From Altericroceibacterium endophyticum (lineage in GTDB: Bacteria; Pseudomonadota; Alphaproteobacteria; Sphingomonadales; Sphingomonadaceae): a DNA stretch of 64,000 nucleotides. Positions 45,206 to 54,620 of the stretch are shown here, in pieces. The translations under genes were made by a program, and so were the position numbers. Each line of letters starts with the position of its first letter. The stretch's first letter is position 1. Under the pieces are notes generated by a model. The model made no database searches. It was given only the letters and a program-made list of their open reading frames with translations, and was not told where the DNA came from. The stretch is taken from the NCBI RefSeq assembly GCF_009827595.1, contig NZ_WTYT01000002.1, positions 1-64,000 of the forward strand, written 5' to 3'.

Positions 45206-46651
45206 TCACTCGCCAATTTCGCGGATCAGATGATCCCAATAATCGAGTTCCTTGTAATAGGACTCGACCCGGATCCGTTCATCGATCCCATGCGCGCGGG
45301 CATCATCAGGCATCACCGCGCCCAGACTGCCCGCCCCATAGGTGGGGATTCCGGCGCTGCGATACTCGCGGCCTTCGGTACCGCCCGAGGACATGACAGG
45401 CTCCAGCTTGGAGCCGGGATAGGTGACGTTAAGCGCATTCTGAAGCGGACCAAAAACATCGTCGCGCAAGGGCGATACCGGGCTTTCAACCGGTATTTCA
45501 TCACCCAGTTCAACCGACACGGCCGGATTGCCGACGGCCTCGACCAGTTTCTGTCTGACACTTTCCACGCTCGTTGCCGGCATGATCCGGCAATTGACGG
45601 TCGCGGTGGCATTTTGTGGCAAAGCATTTTCGGCGTTGCCGGCATCAAGCATCGTCGCCACGCAGGTGGTCCACAGTGCCTTGCTCACCGTGGGATACCG
45701 CCGCGCGACAGCTTGCGCTTCGGCATTGTCGGGATCGGCCAGCAAGGTGGTGAGCGCAGCGGAGAGTTCCTCATCGCTGTTCTGCGCTGATTTTTCAATC
45801 ATGGCGCGCGTAATGTCATTGAATTCGACCGGGAAATGCAGCGCCTGAATGCCGATGAGTGCATGGGCGAGATCATAGATCGCATTGTCTTCACGCGGGA
45901 CGGAGCTGTGTCCGCCCGGATTGCTGGCTGAGACAAAAAAGGTCGCATAGGTCTTTTCCGCCGCCTGCATACCAAAGGCAACCGGCGTACCGTCAGCCTT
46001 GATCTCACCGCCGCCAGCATCCGAATTCAGCGCGAACTTCGCACGTGAGACGAGCGGATTGGCAATAATCGCACGGGTCGTGGTCATCCCGGTTTCTTCA
46101 TCACCGGCAAAGGCCAGCAGCAAATCACGCTCAGGCGTCCAGCCTTCACGTTTCAGCCGAGCGAAGGTGGAAACGAGCAAGGCGACACCGAATTTGTTGT
46201 CCTGACTGCCGCGGCCATACAGATAGCCATCCTTGATAACCGGTTCATAGGGATCGGTTTCCCAATTGGCAGGCACCGCGCCGACCACATCCATATGGGC
46301 GAGAAACGCGACCGGCTGTTCTTCGGGATTACGGCCCTGATAACGCACGATCAGGCCAGTCGGCGTCAATTCTCCATTCGGGACAGCCACGCGGGTGATC
46401 GCATCTTCCGGAAAGCCCGCTGCGACCAGGCGTTTTTGAAGCACATCGATCAGCTGCGGCATGTTGCCGCTGCCTTCATAGGTCGGAATAGCAATCAGCT
46501 CTTTCAGCAATTCAAGAGCGTCGGCGCGATCCTGATCGGTGGCATGCCAGGCCGTATCATTTCCTTCTGCCGCGAAGGCCGGAGCAGCTCCGGCAAAACT
46601 GAAAGCCAGCGCGCAGGCAGCAACGGAGGCACGAAAGAAAGATCCGGTCAT
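45206..46651 (-). CDS. M20-family zinc metallopeptidase (exported)
   Basis: A 481-residue exported dizinc carboxypeptidase or dipeptidase. The signal ends AFAAEG. Zinc ligands are His119 and Asp121 in AHMDVVG, Asp151 in GRGSQDNK, the catalytic Glu pair in GDEETG at about 182, and a C-terminal His. The dimerisation domain is inserted. ATG 46651 gives a normal signal peptide; MQREYI upstream lacks a site. It follows the TonB receptor by 103 bases with a stem-loop between, and ends the peptide-uptake run. Confidence 0.94.
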   Translation of the reverse strand: MTGSFFRASVAACALAFSFAGAAPAFAAEGNDTAWHATDQDRADALELLKELIAIPTYEGSGNMPQLIDVLQKRLVAAGFPEDAITRVAVPNGELTPTGLIVRYQGRNPEEQPVAFLAHMDVVGAVPANWETDPYEPVIKDGYLYGRGSQDNKFGVALLVSTFARLKREGWTPERDLLLAFAGDEETGMTTTRAIIANPLVSRAKFALNSDAGGGEIKADGTPVAFGMQAAEKTYATFFVSASNPGGHSSVPREDNAIYDLAHALIGIQALHFPVEFNDITRAMIEKSAQNSDEELSAALTTLLADPDNAEAQAVARRYPTVSKALWTTCVATMLDAGNAENALPQNATATVNCRIMPATSVESVRQKLVEAVGNPAVSVELGDEIPVESPVSPLRDDVFGPLQNALNVTYPGSKLEPVMSSGGTEGREYRSAGIPTYGAGSLGAVMPDDARAHGIDERIRVESYYKELDYWDHLIREIGE

Positions 46652-46677
46652 AATATATTCCCTTTGCAAGACAGTAA

Positions 46678-46707
46678 GATAGCCGGGCCACGGCGGGCCC
46701 GGCTATC
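46678..46707 (-). other. Intra-operon stem-loop between the TonB receptor and M20 peptidase
   Basis: GATAGCCGGGCC pairs perfectly with GGCCCGGCTATC around a 6-base loop. There is no T tract, so it is more like an mRNA-stabilising or processing stem-loop than a terminator. Confidence 0.65.
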
Positions 46708-46754
46708 CCAGGGACTGGAAGTGACCACTCCAATAATCACTTCCAGAACAAGTG

Positions 46755-49700
46755 TCAGAACTTAACGGAAAGTCCTGAGAAGATGTACCGACCCGTCGCA
46801 TCATAGAACTGCGGGTAGGTGTTGCCATTGCCGCCATCTTCGATTGCCGAAGTGGTGGTCAGCGGCGGATTCTTGTCGAAAATGTTGTTCACACCAAAGG
46901 TGAAACGAACATTGTCGAACACGTCATAGCCCATCGACAGATCGAAATAATTGCGGGCACCCAGTTCGCGGTTGAGCTCGGAGAAGCTGCCTTGCAGAGC
47001 CGGCTGGCTGCTGGTCTGCGAGACCTTGACCGAAGACACATAGCGCCATGTCAGATTGACATCCAACGACCAGGGGGTGTTCCAGCTGGTCACGAATTTA
47101 TGGCGCCATTCAGGCCGCGGACGACCGCAAAGGCCGCCGTAGAGACCCGTGCATTCGTAGATGTCTTCTTCCGAAGACGTCGGCAGCGGCTTGGTTTCGT
47201 ACTTATCGAGATAGGTGCCAACCAGGTTGAAGTTGATCGACCCCATCGTGTCCGTGCGGACTCGATAGTTGGCATTGATATCAATACCCGCCGTCTTGAG
47301 CGAACCCGTGTTGAGATTGATACGCTCGAAATAACCGTCATTGGTCAGATAGAGCGTACCGCCCTGGCCGCGCTTGATGAGCGAGCAGGAATAGTCGTCA
47401 GCGTCATAGAGACATTTGTTGAGCGACAGAGTCGGGTTCACACTGCCGATCAGATCGTCGACGGTGATGTTGAAGTAATCGACCGACAGGTTGAAACCGG
47501 GGAGGAAAGTCGGTGTGAACACCGTACCCAATGCCCAGGTATCAGCCTTTTCCGGCTGCAGATCAGGGTTACCGCCAATCAGCGCGTTGAACTGGCCCGA
47601 AGGATTGTCAACGATATTGCCATATTGCGCAGCAGTCACACCAGTGCGTTCGCACTGTTCGAGCGTGGCGAACGGCGTTGCACCCGAACACGGATCGAAG
47701 CTGCCATTGGCCAGTTCGGTCAGTTCCGCTTCAAAGATCGACTGCGAAGCGAACAGTTCGATCACGTTAGGCGCGCGAACGGCCCGCTGATACGAACCAC
47801 GGAAACGCAGCGAGCTGGTGGGTGCCCAGTTCAGACCGGCCTTGTAGGTGTGCGTCTTGAAGCCGGTGTCATAGTCGGAATAGCGATAGGCGCCTTCGAC
47901 CGAGAGCAGCTTGAAGAAGGGCATATCTTCAACCAGCGGAATGTTGATTTCGCCGAAGATTTCCTTCGCCGTCGTCGAACCGCTCACCGGATATTCCGGC
48001 TCGGCTGAGTTCTGATATGCCTGGTCAGGGTTATAATCGAGGGTGTTCTTGCGGTATTCAACACCGAAAGCGATACCCACGCCCTGGCTGGCCCAAGGCA
48101 GCTGCACACCATATTCGCCCAGATCACCGCTGACCGAAGCAATGATGTCGGTCAGTGCCGTGCTGCCGGTGATGGTCTGGATTTCAGAGATGTAGTTGGC
48201 GGCTTCAGGGCTGAAGGCCTGACCACTAACCAGGTCGAGCGGCGAACATCTGGAATCATCGTTACCGCTGATGGCATCGGCATTGATGGCGCAAACCACC
48301 TGACCGAACGTGTCGGAACCCGGACGCTGATCCACAATAGCGTTCAGAGCATTTGCAACATTGTCCGTGTTGGAATTGCCATAGAAACGGCTGTCGTAAT
48401 TGACCTTCGAATAGGTTGCCGAGACATCATAGGTGAAAGCGTCGTTGATGTTGCCGCGCACACCGCCAACCATGCGGAAGGTAGCGTGGTGGATTTCATC
48501 ACGGCGGTTGCCGCCTTCGACGTTACGGCGCGTGATGAGCACACCATCCGCAACGGCTTCGGGGCCGATATAGGCGCCGTTCGCGTCATAGATGCTGCCC
48601 GTTGGCAGGCCAGCTGCACCGCACAGGAACTGCTGCTGCTGAGCCGAAAGCAGGGCGTTGTCGCAGTTGAGACCGCCGCTGGAGCCATTGATACCGCCCG
48701 CGATTGCGCCCGGCGCGATCTGCGCGGTGGAGGAATCGTCCATGTAGCCTACTTCGAAATAAGGGACGATGTCGGGGGTCAGTTCATAATGGCCCATCGC
48801 GCCCAGCGTGTAACGCTGATCGGGACGCTGATAGTAGTTGTAGGGCGCATAGTTGAACTGGTTACGACCAGCGGCAAATTCGCCATTGCTGGGCGTGAAC
48901 TGTGTCGGGACACCTGCCAGACCGACGGGGTCGGTAATGGTGAAGTTGGATGGGTAGGCATAGCCCGAACCACCACAGGCGAATTCCTCGCCATTGTCAC
49001 CAGTGGCTGCCAGCGCGCAGGCGCTGTAATCGTAATCGGCCTGCAGGATCGCATTGATCTTACGATACGAACCATAAGCGGTCACATTGCCGCGGCCATC
49101 GCTGGTATTGGTGCCGACGACGACCGAATATTCCTGCGTGAAACCGTTCCAGACACTGCTGTCAGGCTTTTCATAGCCGTTTTCGTCCAGCAGGCTGCGC
49201 AGGCCATCATCGCTGTTGTTGTGCTGATAGGTGCCGATGTTGGCATCGATCTTGATACCTTCGAAATCGTCCTTCAGCTTGAAGTTGACGACGCCGGCAA
49301 TGGCGTCGGAACCGTAAACAGCCGATGCACCGCCGGTCAGAACTTCAACACTTTCGATCAGTGCCGTGGGCACCTGGTTGATGTCCGAGGGGATCGACTT
49401 GGGCGAGCCGTAGGAAAGACGGCGGCCATTCACGAGCACCAGCGTACGGGTCGGGCCGAGGCCGCGAAGGTCGACCTGCGCCGTGCCGGTCGCTTCGTTG
49501 GAATTGGCTGAACCCTGCGCAGCGAATACCTGCGGCAGTTCGTTCATCAGATCTTCGGCGCGGGTTACACCGCGTGACGTGAATTCCTGTGCGTCAACCT
49601 GAACAATCGGGCTGATGCTTTCCTGATTGGCGGAACGGATACGCGAACCCGTAACGACGATAGCGCCCGAAAGATCGTTGCTATCGGCGGCAGGAACGTC

Positions 49701-49784
49701 CTGCGCCTGGGCACTGACCGAAACGCCCATGCCCATCAGCACAGTCGTGGTCAGCAAAGCTGCTTTGTGCAATTCTTTAATCAT
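46755..49784 (-). CDS. TonB-dependent receptor of the peptide regulon
   Basis: A receptor of about 1,009 residues. Signal ends SVSAQAQ, TonB box SGAIVVTGSRIR, plug with QVDLRGLGPTRTLVLVNGRR and VEVLTGGASAVYGSDAIAG, long barrel, last strand RYIFSGLSVKF. This is the oar/large-plug type common in Sphingomonadales and Caulobacter, with peptides among the proposed substrates. ATG 49784 has GGGGG 6 bases upstream; ATG 49796 is in frame. It is flanked by peptidase-like genes, which points to peptide uptake. Confidence 0.95.
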   Translation of the reverse strand: MIKELHKAALLTTTVLMGMGVSVSAQAQDVPAADSNDLSGAIVVTGSRIRSANQESISPIVQVDAQEFTSRGVTRAEDLMNELPQVFAAQGSANSNEATGTAQVDLRGLGPTRTLVLVNGRRLSYGSPKSIPSDINQVPTALIESVEVLTGGASAVYGSDAIAGVVNFKLKDDFEGIKIDANIGTYQHNNSDDGLRSLLDENGYEKPDSSVWNGFTQEYSVVVGTNTSDGRGNVTAYGSYRKINAILQADYDYSACALAATGDNGEEFACGGSGYAYPSNFTITDPVGLAGVPTQFTPSNGEFAAGRNQFNYAPYNYYQRPDQRYTLGAMGHYELTPDIVPYFEVGYMDDSSTAQIAPGAIAGGINGSSGGLNCDNALLSAQQQQFLCGAAGLPTGSIYDANGAYIGPEAVADGVLITRRNVEGGNRRDEIHHATFRMVGGVRGNINDAFTYDVSATYSKVNYDSRFYGNSNTDNVANALNAIVDQRPGSDTFGQVVCAINADAISGNDDSRCSPLDLVSGQAFSPEAANYISEIQTITGSTALTDIIASVSGDLGEYGVQLPWASQGVGIAFGVEYRKNTLDYNPDQAYQNSAEPEYPVSGSTTAKEIFGEINIPLVEDMPFFKLLSVEGAYRYSDYDTGFKTHTYKAGLNWAPTSSLRFRGSYQRAVRAPNVIELFASQSIFEAELTELANGSFDPCSGATPFATLEQCERTGVTAAQYGNIVDNPSGQFNALIGGNPDLQPEKADTWALGTVFTPTFLPGFNLSVDYFNITVDDLIGSVNPTLSLNKCLYDADDYSCSLIKRGQGGTLYLTNDGYFERINLNTGSLKTAGIDINANYRVRTDTMGSINFNLVGTYLDKYETKPLPTSSEEDIYECTGLYGGLCGRPRPEWRHKFVTSWNTPWSLDVNLTWRYVSSVKVSQTSSQPALQGSFSELNRELGARNYFDLSMGYDVFDNVRFTFGVNNIFDKNPPLTTTSAIEDGGNGNTYPQFYDATGRYIFSGLSVKF

Positions 49785-49890
49785 TATAACCCCCATGGAT
49801 TAGTTATTCGAAAAAGGCTGAACTCTCCCTGCCGACCGCCCCCTCAGGACGCGGCCGGTATGTCGCCTTGCTTGCGGCCTTATGGCCTTA

Positions 49891-51609
49891 TCAGTATTTC
49901 CAACTCGTCAGATCGGCGCCTTCTGGAGCGGAATCTTCAATTCTTTTCAGTATTTTAGGCAGATAGAATGTGTTGTAGCGCAGGCGGGAAATGGCATTGG
50001 GATTGGCATGGTCGCCATTCCAGCAATGTTCCGCCCGGTCGCCGTAATCGACTTCACCCTGATAAGGCGGCTCAGCCTTTTCGAGGAAATCCTCGGCGAG
50101 ATAGACCGCATCGTTCAGGTAGTAATTATCCATGTCGCCGACATAGATATGGACCTTGCCCTGAAGTTTGGGGCCGAGCGTTTCCCAGTCGCGTTCCATG
50201 ATGTAACGCAGGTCGTAATTCTCGCGCCAATATTCGGCGACGGCAGGATTGATCTTGCCGGTGCGCTTGTCCCAGAGCCGTTCGGGATAGCCGTCTTCAC
50301 CCATCGGCGAATACACCGCTTCCCAGATGTCCCACTGGCCGCCCGAGCGGTTCTTGTCACCCAGAACCAGCTCCAGCCGGTTTTCATCTTCCATCGTATA
50401 GCTGACCTGGCCGAGGTAATCACGGTGCCCGGGATGCTTTACCTCGCCGAAATCACCGGCAAAGCCATAAGCATTTTCATCCTCATAGATGTTGGTCAGC
50501 ATCATCCGGCGGAAATCGATCGGATCGGGACAGGCGGCAAAGGCGCCGTTATATTCTTCCGGATATTTGACCTGAACGCCCAGCGCTTCCCAGCCGCCGG
50601 TTGACCCGCCATAGGTGAAACGCGACCAGCCTTCGCCCAGCCCGCGGAATTCCTTCTCCACTGCCGGGATCAGCTCATAGGTCAGCGCATCGCCATAGGG
50701 ACCAAGATTGGCCGAATTCACCGCATAGGAATCATCGTAATACGGGTTAGAATGGTCGATCTCGATGACCAGATAGCGCGGGAAATCATCAGACTTCCAT
50801 TTCTGGTAGAAATCATACGCTTCCTGCTGCTCAACCTTGTTGTAGCAGGGCATGCTGAAACGTTCGCTATATTCACATTCCAGATCCGGATCAGGCGGAC
50901 TGGTGCGGAAACCGCCAAAGTCAGCCGGGAAATGGCCGTGGAAGATCATCAGCGGATAATGCGCTTCAGGATGATCGTCGAAACCTTCGGGCACCAGCAC
51001 ATGGGCCCGCAGGTAGATGTCGCGGCCCCAGAACTTCGAAAGCTTCTCGCTCTTGATCTTAATGTGGCGGATATATTTGGTGTCTTCAGGCTCTTCGATC
51101 TCGGGATTTACCTGATCGAGAGCGACATTGATCGTTCCGTCCCGTGCGGGGTCGAAATCAATCGTCTGCACCGTGCTGACCAGATTGCCCGGCTCCTTGC
51201 GCCAGTTCTGTCCGGCACCGCGCGGCGCGGGCAACTTCACCGTCTTGCCATTTTCCAGCGTGTAGGTGTCATAGCGGTGGAGCACCGCCTGAACCTGATA
51301 TTGGCCGGCAGGAATGTCGGAGAGATCTTCACGTGGATAGCCAAGGACGCCCGTATCGATCACGGTGCTTTGCCCCGGCTTCAGACCATCGACCGTGACG
51401 CCGAAAACCTGCGCTCCGTCATAAGCGGCTTTTATCTGATCGCGCGGTTCGCTGCTGTCATCCTTGGAAAGCATCACCAGAACGCGCCCGTCAAAAGGGC
51501 CGTCCGCGGCGGTTTCAGGGATCGTAACGGTGAAAGTCTCGGCCAAAGACGGCGTTGCCGTCAGGGCAATGCCCGCCACGGCGCATTGGATAATCGATTT
51601 GAAATTCAT
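49891..51609 (-). CDS. Secreted esterase-fold hydrolase of unknown specificity
   Basis: A 572-residue exported protein. The signal ends SLAET. An N-terminal beta-rich region (to about 190) precedes an alpha/beta-hydrolase domain of the putative esterase (esterase D) type: HYPLMIFHGHFP at about 220 and the nucleophile elbow FTYGGSTGGWEALG at about 335, with a C-terminal CWNGDHAN that may hold the catalytic His. ATG 51609 has GGGGGA 6 bases upstream. It lies between an M24 peptidase and a TonB receptor in one orientation, so it probably acts on the same imported compound. Confidence 0.85.
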   Translation of the reverse strand: MNFKSIIQCAVAGIALTATPSLAETFTVTIPETAADGPFDGRVLVMLSKDDSSEPRDQIKAAYDGAQVFGVTVDGLKPGQSTVIDTGVLGYPREDLSDIPAGQYQVQAVLHRYDTYTLENGKTVKLPAPRGAGQNWRKEPGNLVSTVQTIDFDPARDGTINVALDQVNPEIEEPEDTKYIRHIKIKSEKLSKFWGRDIYLRAHVLVPEGFDDHPEAHYPLMIFHGHFPADFGGFRTSPPDPDLECEYSERFSMPCYNKVEQQEAYDFYQKWKSDDFPRYLVIEIDHSNPYYDDSYAVNSANLGPYGDALTYELIPAVEKEFRGLGEGWSRFTYGGSTGGWEALGVQVKYPEEYNGAFAACPDPIDFRRMMLTNIYEDENAYGFAGDFGEVKHPGHRDYLGQVSYTMEDENRLELVLGDKNRSGGQWDIWEAVYSPMGEDGYPERLWDKRTGKINPAVAEYWRENYDLRYIMERDWETLGPKLQGKVHIYVGDMDNYYLNDAVYLAEDFLEKAEPPYQGEVDYGDRAEHCWNGDHANPNAISRLRYNTFYLPKILKRIEDSAPEGADLTSWKY

Positions 51610-51633
51610 CACGCTTCCCCCTGTTTAATTGTG

Positions 51634-53034
51634 TCAGTCACTCGGGATAAGTTTGAGCTCTGTCTGCCGCCCATCGAGGAACGTCACTTTTTCTCCGTCG
51701 AAATACGCGTTTTCTTCCAGCCGGAATTCGACCCGCTGATCGCCCCAGCCCGGCAGCTGGTCATAAGCGGCAAGCTCAATCGACCAGGTCGTGCCCGGAT
51801 GTACGGGATATTCGCCCCGCGGGTCGCCATTCTGATTGTCCCAGAACCCGATCGCGGTGCCCGCAGCATGGCCGTGATAGCCCAGCGGATGGGTGTAGAT
51901 TGACGGGTCCAGCCCCGCAGCAAGCGCCTTGGCCCGCGCGGCGGCCAGCACTTCATTGCCGCTGGCACCGGCGACATAGGATGAGAGCAAGGCGTCCTGA
52001 ACCTGATTGGCCTGACGGATGCCCGCCCGCAATGCTTCGGGTGCTTCCGTCTCGCCAGGCTTCAGAACATAAGCGAGATGCTGCGTATCGGTGTTCAGCC
52101 GCAGATAGGTGATGCCGAAATCGGTCCAGAGAAGATCGCCGGGCTGAATCACGACATCGCCTTCCATCATGCCATCGCCGCCAGGGCGCTGGATCGCGAT
52201 GGAGGGCTGGAACCAGGCCTTCAGACCCAGATCATTGACCTTCTGCCGATACCACCACACGACATCTTCAGCCGTGGTGACACCGGGCGTGATGACCTTG
52301 CGCGAAAACGCCTCGGCAATAATGCCATGCGCGACCCGCAGAATACCGGGATAGATTTCCAGTTCGCGCGGCGTGCGCGTTTCAAGCCAGCGGATCGAGA
52401 GATTTTCGCCTGAAACGATCCGCGACCGGTATTTCTCGGGCAGCGCTTCGGCGAACTGATTGAACTGGCTGAGCGTCATGCCATCGGCGAAAGCGGTGAC
52501 ATCAGAAGTGTTGATCGCGATATTCGCAGGATCACGCTCGGCAATCAGATCGGCAACGGCCTGCCACTGATCAGGCTGCGCCTCAGGGTCCCATGCCGGG
52601 TCGAACATTCCGCCAAGACCGTAACGGCTGACCGTCAGGCGCTCTATCGGCTGACCTTCCCCCGGATCAAAAAGAATCAGGATGGTGCGACGGCGCGCAT
52701 GCAGGCTTTCCGCATTCAGCATGGTCGAAATCACGGGGGATTCGAAATATTCCCGCGCGGTCACGATCCACATGCTGATTTTCTGTTCGCGCATCAGGCG
52801 CGGCAGGACGTTGTCCAGCCGGTCAGCGAGAATTTCATTTATCACTTCGGCGCGTTCGCGCATCGGGAGGATAGCCGGAATTTCCGGCGAGATTTCCTCG
52901 TCATTGGTCATCGGCAAGATAATGGGGTCGGTGCCTTCGGCCCGCGCCGGGGCACTTAATGCCAGCGTCGCCAGTGCACCGCATAGGGCGGTACGAAACC
53001 GGCTGGTTGATGACATTTCGCGCAATACCCGCAT
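51634..53034 (-). CDS. M24-family metallopeptidase (Xaa-Pro peptidase-like), exported
   Basis: A 466-residue exported protein. Signal ends PARAEG; N-terminal creatinase-like domain; C-terminal pita-bread domain. The five metal ligands appear present: Asp in LLWTDFG, Asp in LNTDTQH, His in YHGHAAGT, Glu in WSIELAAY and Glu in FRLEENAY. Such enzymes split bonds next to proline. ATG 53034 has GGGGG upstream and opens the four-gene run. The 17-bp operator is 26 bases upstream of the start. Confidence 0.9.
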   Translation of the reverse strand: MRVLREMSSTSRFRTALCGALATLALSAPARAEGTDPIILPMTNDEEISPEIPAILPMRERAEVINEILADRLDNVLPRLMREQKISMWIVTAREYFESPVISTMLNAESLHARRRTILILFDPGEGQPIERLTVSRYGLGGMFDPAWDPEAQPDQWQAVADLIAERDPANIAINTSDVTAFADGMTLSQFNQFAEALPEKYRSRIVSGENLSIRWLETRTPRELEIYPGILRVAHGIIAEAFSRKVITPGVTTAEDVVWWYRQKVNDLGLKAWFQPSIAIQRPGGDGMMEGDVVIQPGDLLWTDFGITYLRLNTDTQHLAYVLKPGETEAPEALRAGIRQANQVQDALLSSYVAGASGNEVLAAARAKALAAGLDPSIYTHPLGYHGHAAGTAIGFWDNQNGDPRGEYPVHPGTTWSIELAAYDQLPGWGDQRVEFRLEENAYFDGEKVTFLDGRQTELKLIPSD

Positions 53035-53059
53035 CGAATCTTACCCCCATTTATTCCCG

Positions 53060-53098
53060 ATATTGCGTGATATTGGGTATATTTCAGTATTCTGTCAA
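53060..53098 (-). promoter_or_regulatory. Promoter and MarR-type operator of the M24-TonB receptor-M20 operon
   Basis: On the reverse strand TTGACA (53098-53093) is followed about 17 bases on by CAATAT. The operator CCAATATCACGCAATAT (53076-53060) covers the -10. It shares 14 of 17 bases with the site at 42271-42287. Confidence 0.7.
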
Positions 53099-53518
53099 CT
53101 TAATTGCAGTTTCAAGAATACACGGAGGATATATCAAGCAATTACAAATGGATAGCGAATTAAAAGGCGTAAAAACCGGCACATCCAGGCGGCCACTCTG
53201 TTGCATATCGCACACGCATTCAGGTGCCATTGAGGGGACTCGCGGCGATCTGGCCTCACCGACTTTTCAGGCATTCATATAATATGGAAGCCGCCCCTTT
53301 CGAACGGGTCCTGCCACGTGCCGGAAGCCACCATTGCGATCAGGGCATCCGCTGCATCGACTTCGCTGGCGATGCTTTTTCCGCCGGCCATGTGCAAGCC
53401 GGACGATGCTTCAATTTTCACCGGAAAATCGGCTTCACTGCTGGTTTGCGCTATATCTAGCGGCATCACCGTCAATCATGAGCAGAGAAGTAAGTCCTGA
53501 CTAAACCATTGAAAAATA
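53099..53518. other. Low-coding stretch between the peptide regulon and tRNA-Val
   Basis: This stretch is AT-richer than its neighbours. A 66-codon reverse-strand frame at 53275-53475 (opening MTVMPLDIAQTSSEADFP) is the only candidate gene; I do not recognise it and its start lacks a clear ribosome-binding site. Otherwise nothing is seen. Confidence 0.35.
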
Positions 53519-53594
53519 TGGTGGGCGGTGACGGGTTCGAACCGCCGACCCTCTCGGTGTAAACGAGATGCTCTACCAGCTGAGCTAACCGCCC
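53519..53594 (-). tRNA. tRNA-Val (anticodon TAC)
   Basis: On the reverse strand, acceptor GGGCGGT pairs with ACCGCCC, D-arm TAGCTCAGCTGGTAGAGC, anticodon stem CTCGT with loop TTACACC and anticodon TAC, T-arm GGCGGTTCGAACCCGTC, and CCA encoded at 53521-53519. Confidence 0.95.
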
Positions 53595-53648
53595 CAGTCA
53601 GAAGCCGGCCATTTAACCGCTTTTGCCCTGCGGTCAAGCCCTTTGCGT

Positions 53649-54458
53649 TTATTCGAGCAGCGGCACGACCAGCGTATCAACAGGCGCCCATCCCAGAATG
53701 GCAGATGTCGTGGTGCCAATCGCCAATTCCTCGAAACCACTTGCGCCATGCGTGCCGATAACCAGCAAATCAGGCATTTGTGCCGCCAGGAACTGGATCA
53801 ACACCTCTTCCACGCTCCCCGGTTTATTATGCCGGATAATCCGCTCCAAATCTTCTGCTCCAAGACCGAGTTCATCCAGAAATGCGGTAAATTTTTCATC
53901 CGCCGCATGCTGCGCCTCAGCCATATGCGTTTCATCCTTCAGCCATGCCTTGAATGGCAGGTGGAAGGCATGAATCAGATGAATCCTCGCCTCGGGAAAC
54001 ATCGCCAGCGCCGTCCGCAGGGCATTGGCAGAAAATGCGGAAAAGTCCGTCGCCACCACAATATCACGATAGCTGTGATGCGGCCGTTTCTTGACCACCA
54101 GCACCGGGCAGAAACTGTGCCTAATGATGTCATCGACAGCGGTGCCGAGAAAATAATCCCCCAGCTGATTGAACCGCGCCACGCCCGTTACGATCAGGCC
54201 GCAATCCTGCTCCCGCGCTGTCTTGATAAGCGTTTCGGGCACCGAACCTTCAGGCAGCAGCACATTCACTTCGGCATCGGTGACGGGCAGGACCTGACGC
54301 ACATCAGCTTCAGATATCGGGGCGGAAGGTTTGCGCACATGCACCACATTGACCGGCTGCCCCCACTCGTCACCCAAAGCAATGGCGCGATCAACCGCGC
54401 GATCATCGCGCGCGCTGAGATCACTGGCGACCAGCACCGCTGCTGCGAACCGTTCCAT
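53649..54458 (-). CDS. Tandem universal stress protein
   Basis: A 269-residue cytosolic protein with two USP domains in tandem. The first begins AAAVLVASDLSARDDRAVDRA and is shortened. The second begins YRDIVVATDFSAFSANALRTAL and ends with the ATP-binding G-2x-G-9x-G motif in IGTHGASGFEELAIGTTTSAIL. USPs help survival under starvation or oxidative stress. ATG 54458 has GGGAG upstream. It is divergent from the iron locus and not obviously linked to it. Confidence 0.92.
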   Translation of the reverse strand: MERFAAAVLVASDLSARDDRAVDRAIALGDEWGQPVNVVHVRKPSAPISEADVRQVLPVTDAEVNVLLPEGSVPETLIKTAREQDCGLIVTGVARFNQLGDYFLGTAVDDIIRHSFCPVLVVKKRPHHSYRDIVVATDFSAFSANALRTALAMFPEARIHLIHAFHLPFKAWLKDETHMAEAQHAADEKFTAFLDELGLGAEDLERIIRHNKPGSVEEVLIQFLAAQMPDLLVIGTHGASGFEELAIGTTTSAILGWAPVDTLVVPLLE

Positions 54459-54620
54459 ATGACAAACTCCCATTCCGCTGCATCTTCCAATGCGGCGGTC
54501 AAACAAACTTCACGTCTGAGCATTCGCGATATGCACCGACGCGTCAACCATAAGCCCGATCAGCCGAGCCAGACGGGAGCCCCGCCGCCGGCTGATTGAG
54601 TTTTGCTATTGATCTTTATT

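Noticed and set aside
46992-49511. Two long forward frames across the large TonB receptor
   Set aside because: They are antisense shadows of a high-GC gene with no motif or ribosome-binding site.
42344-49784. Lasso-peptide isopeptidase system (S9 peptidase with TonB receptor)
   Set aside because: No lasso precursor or B/C maturation genes are present, and the S9 protein is a general DPP-IV type by motif.
53275-53475. 66-codon reverse frame as a real gene
   Set aside because: There is no family resemblance and no clear ribosome-binding site. It is kept only as a note in the intergenic entry.
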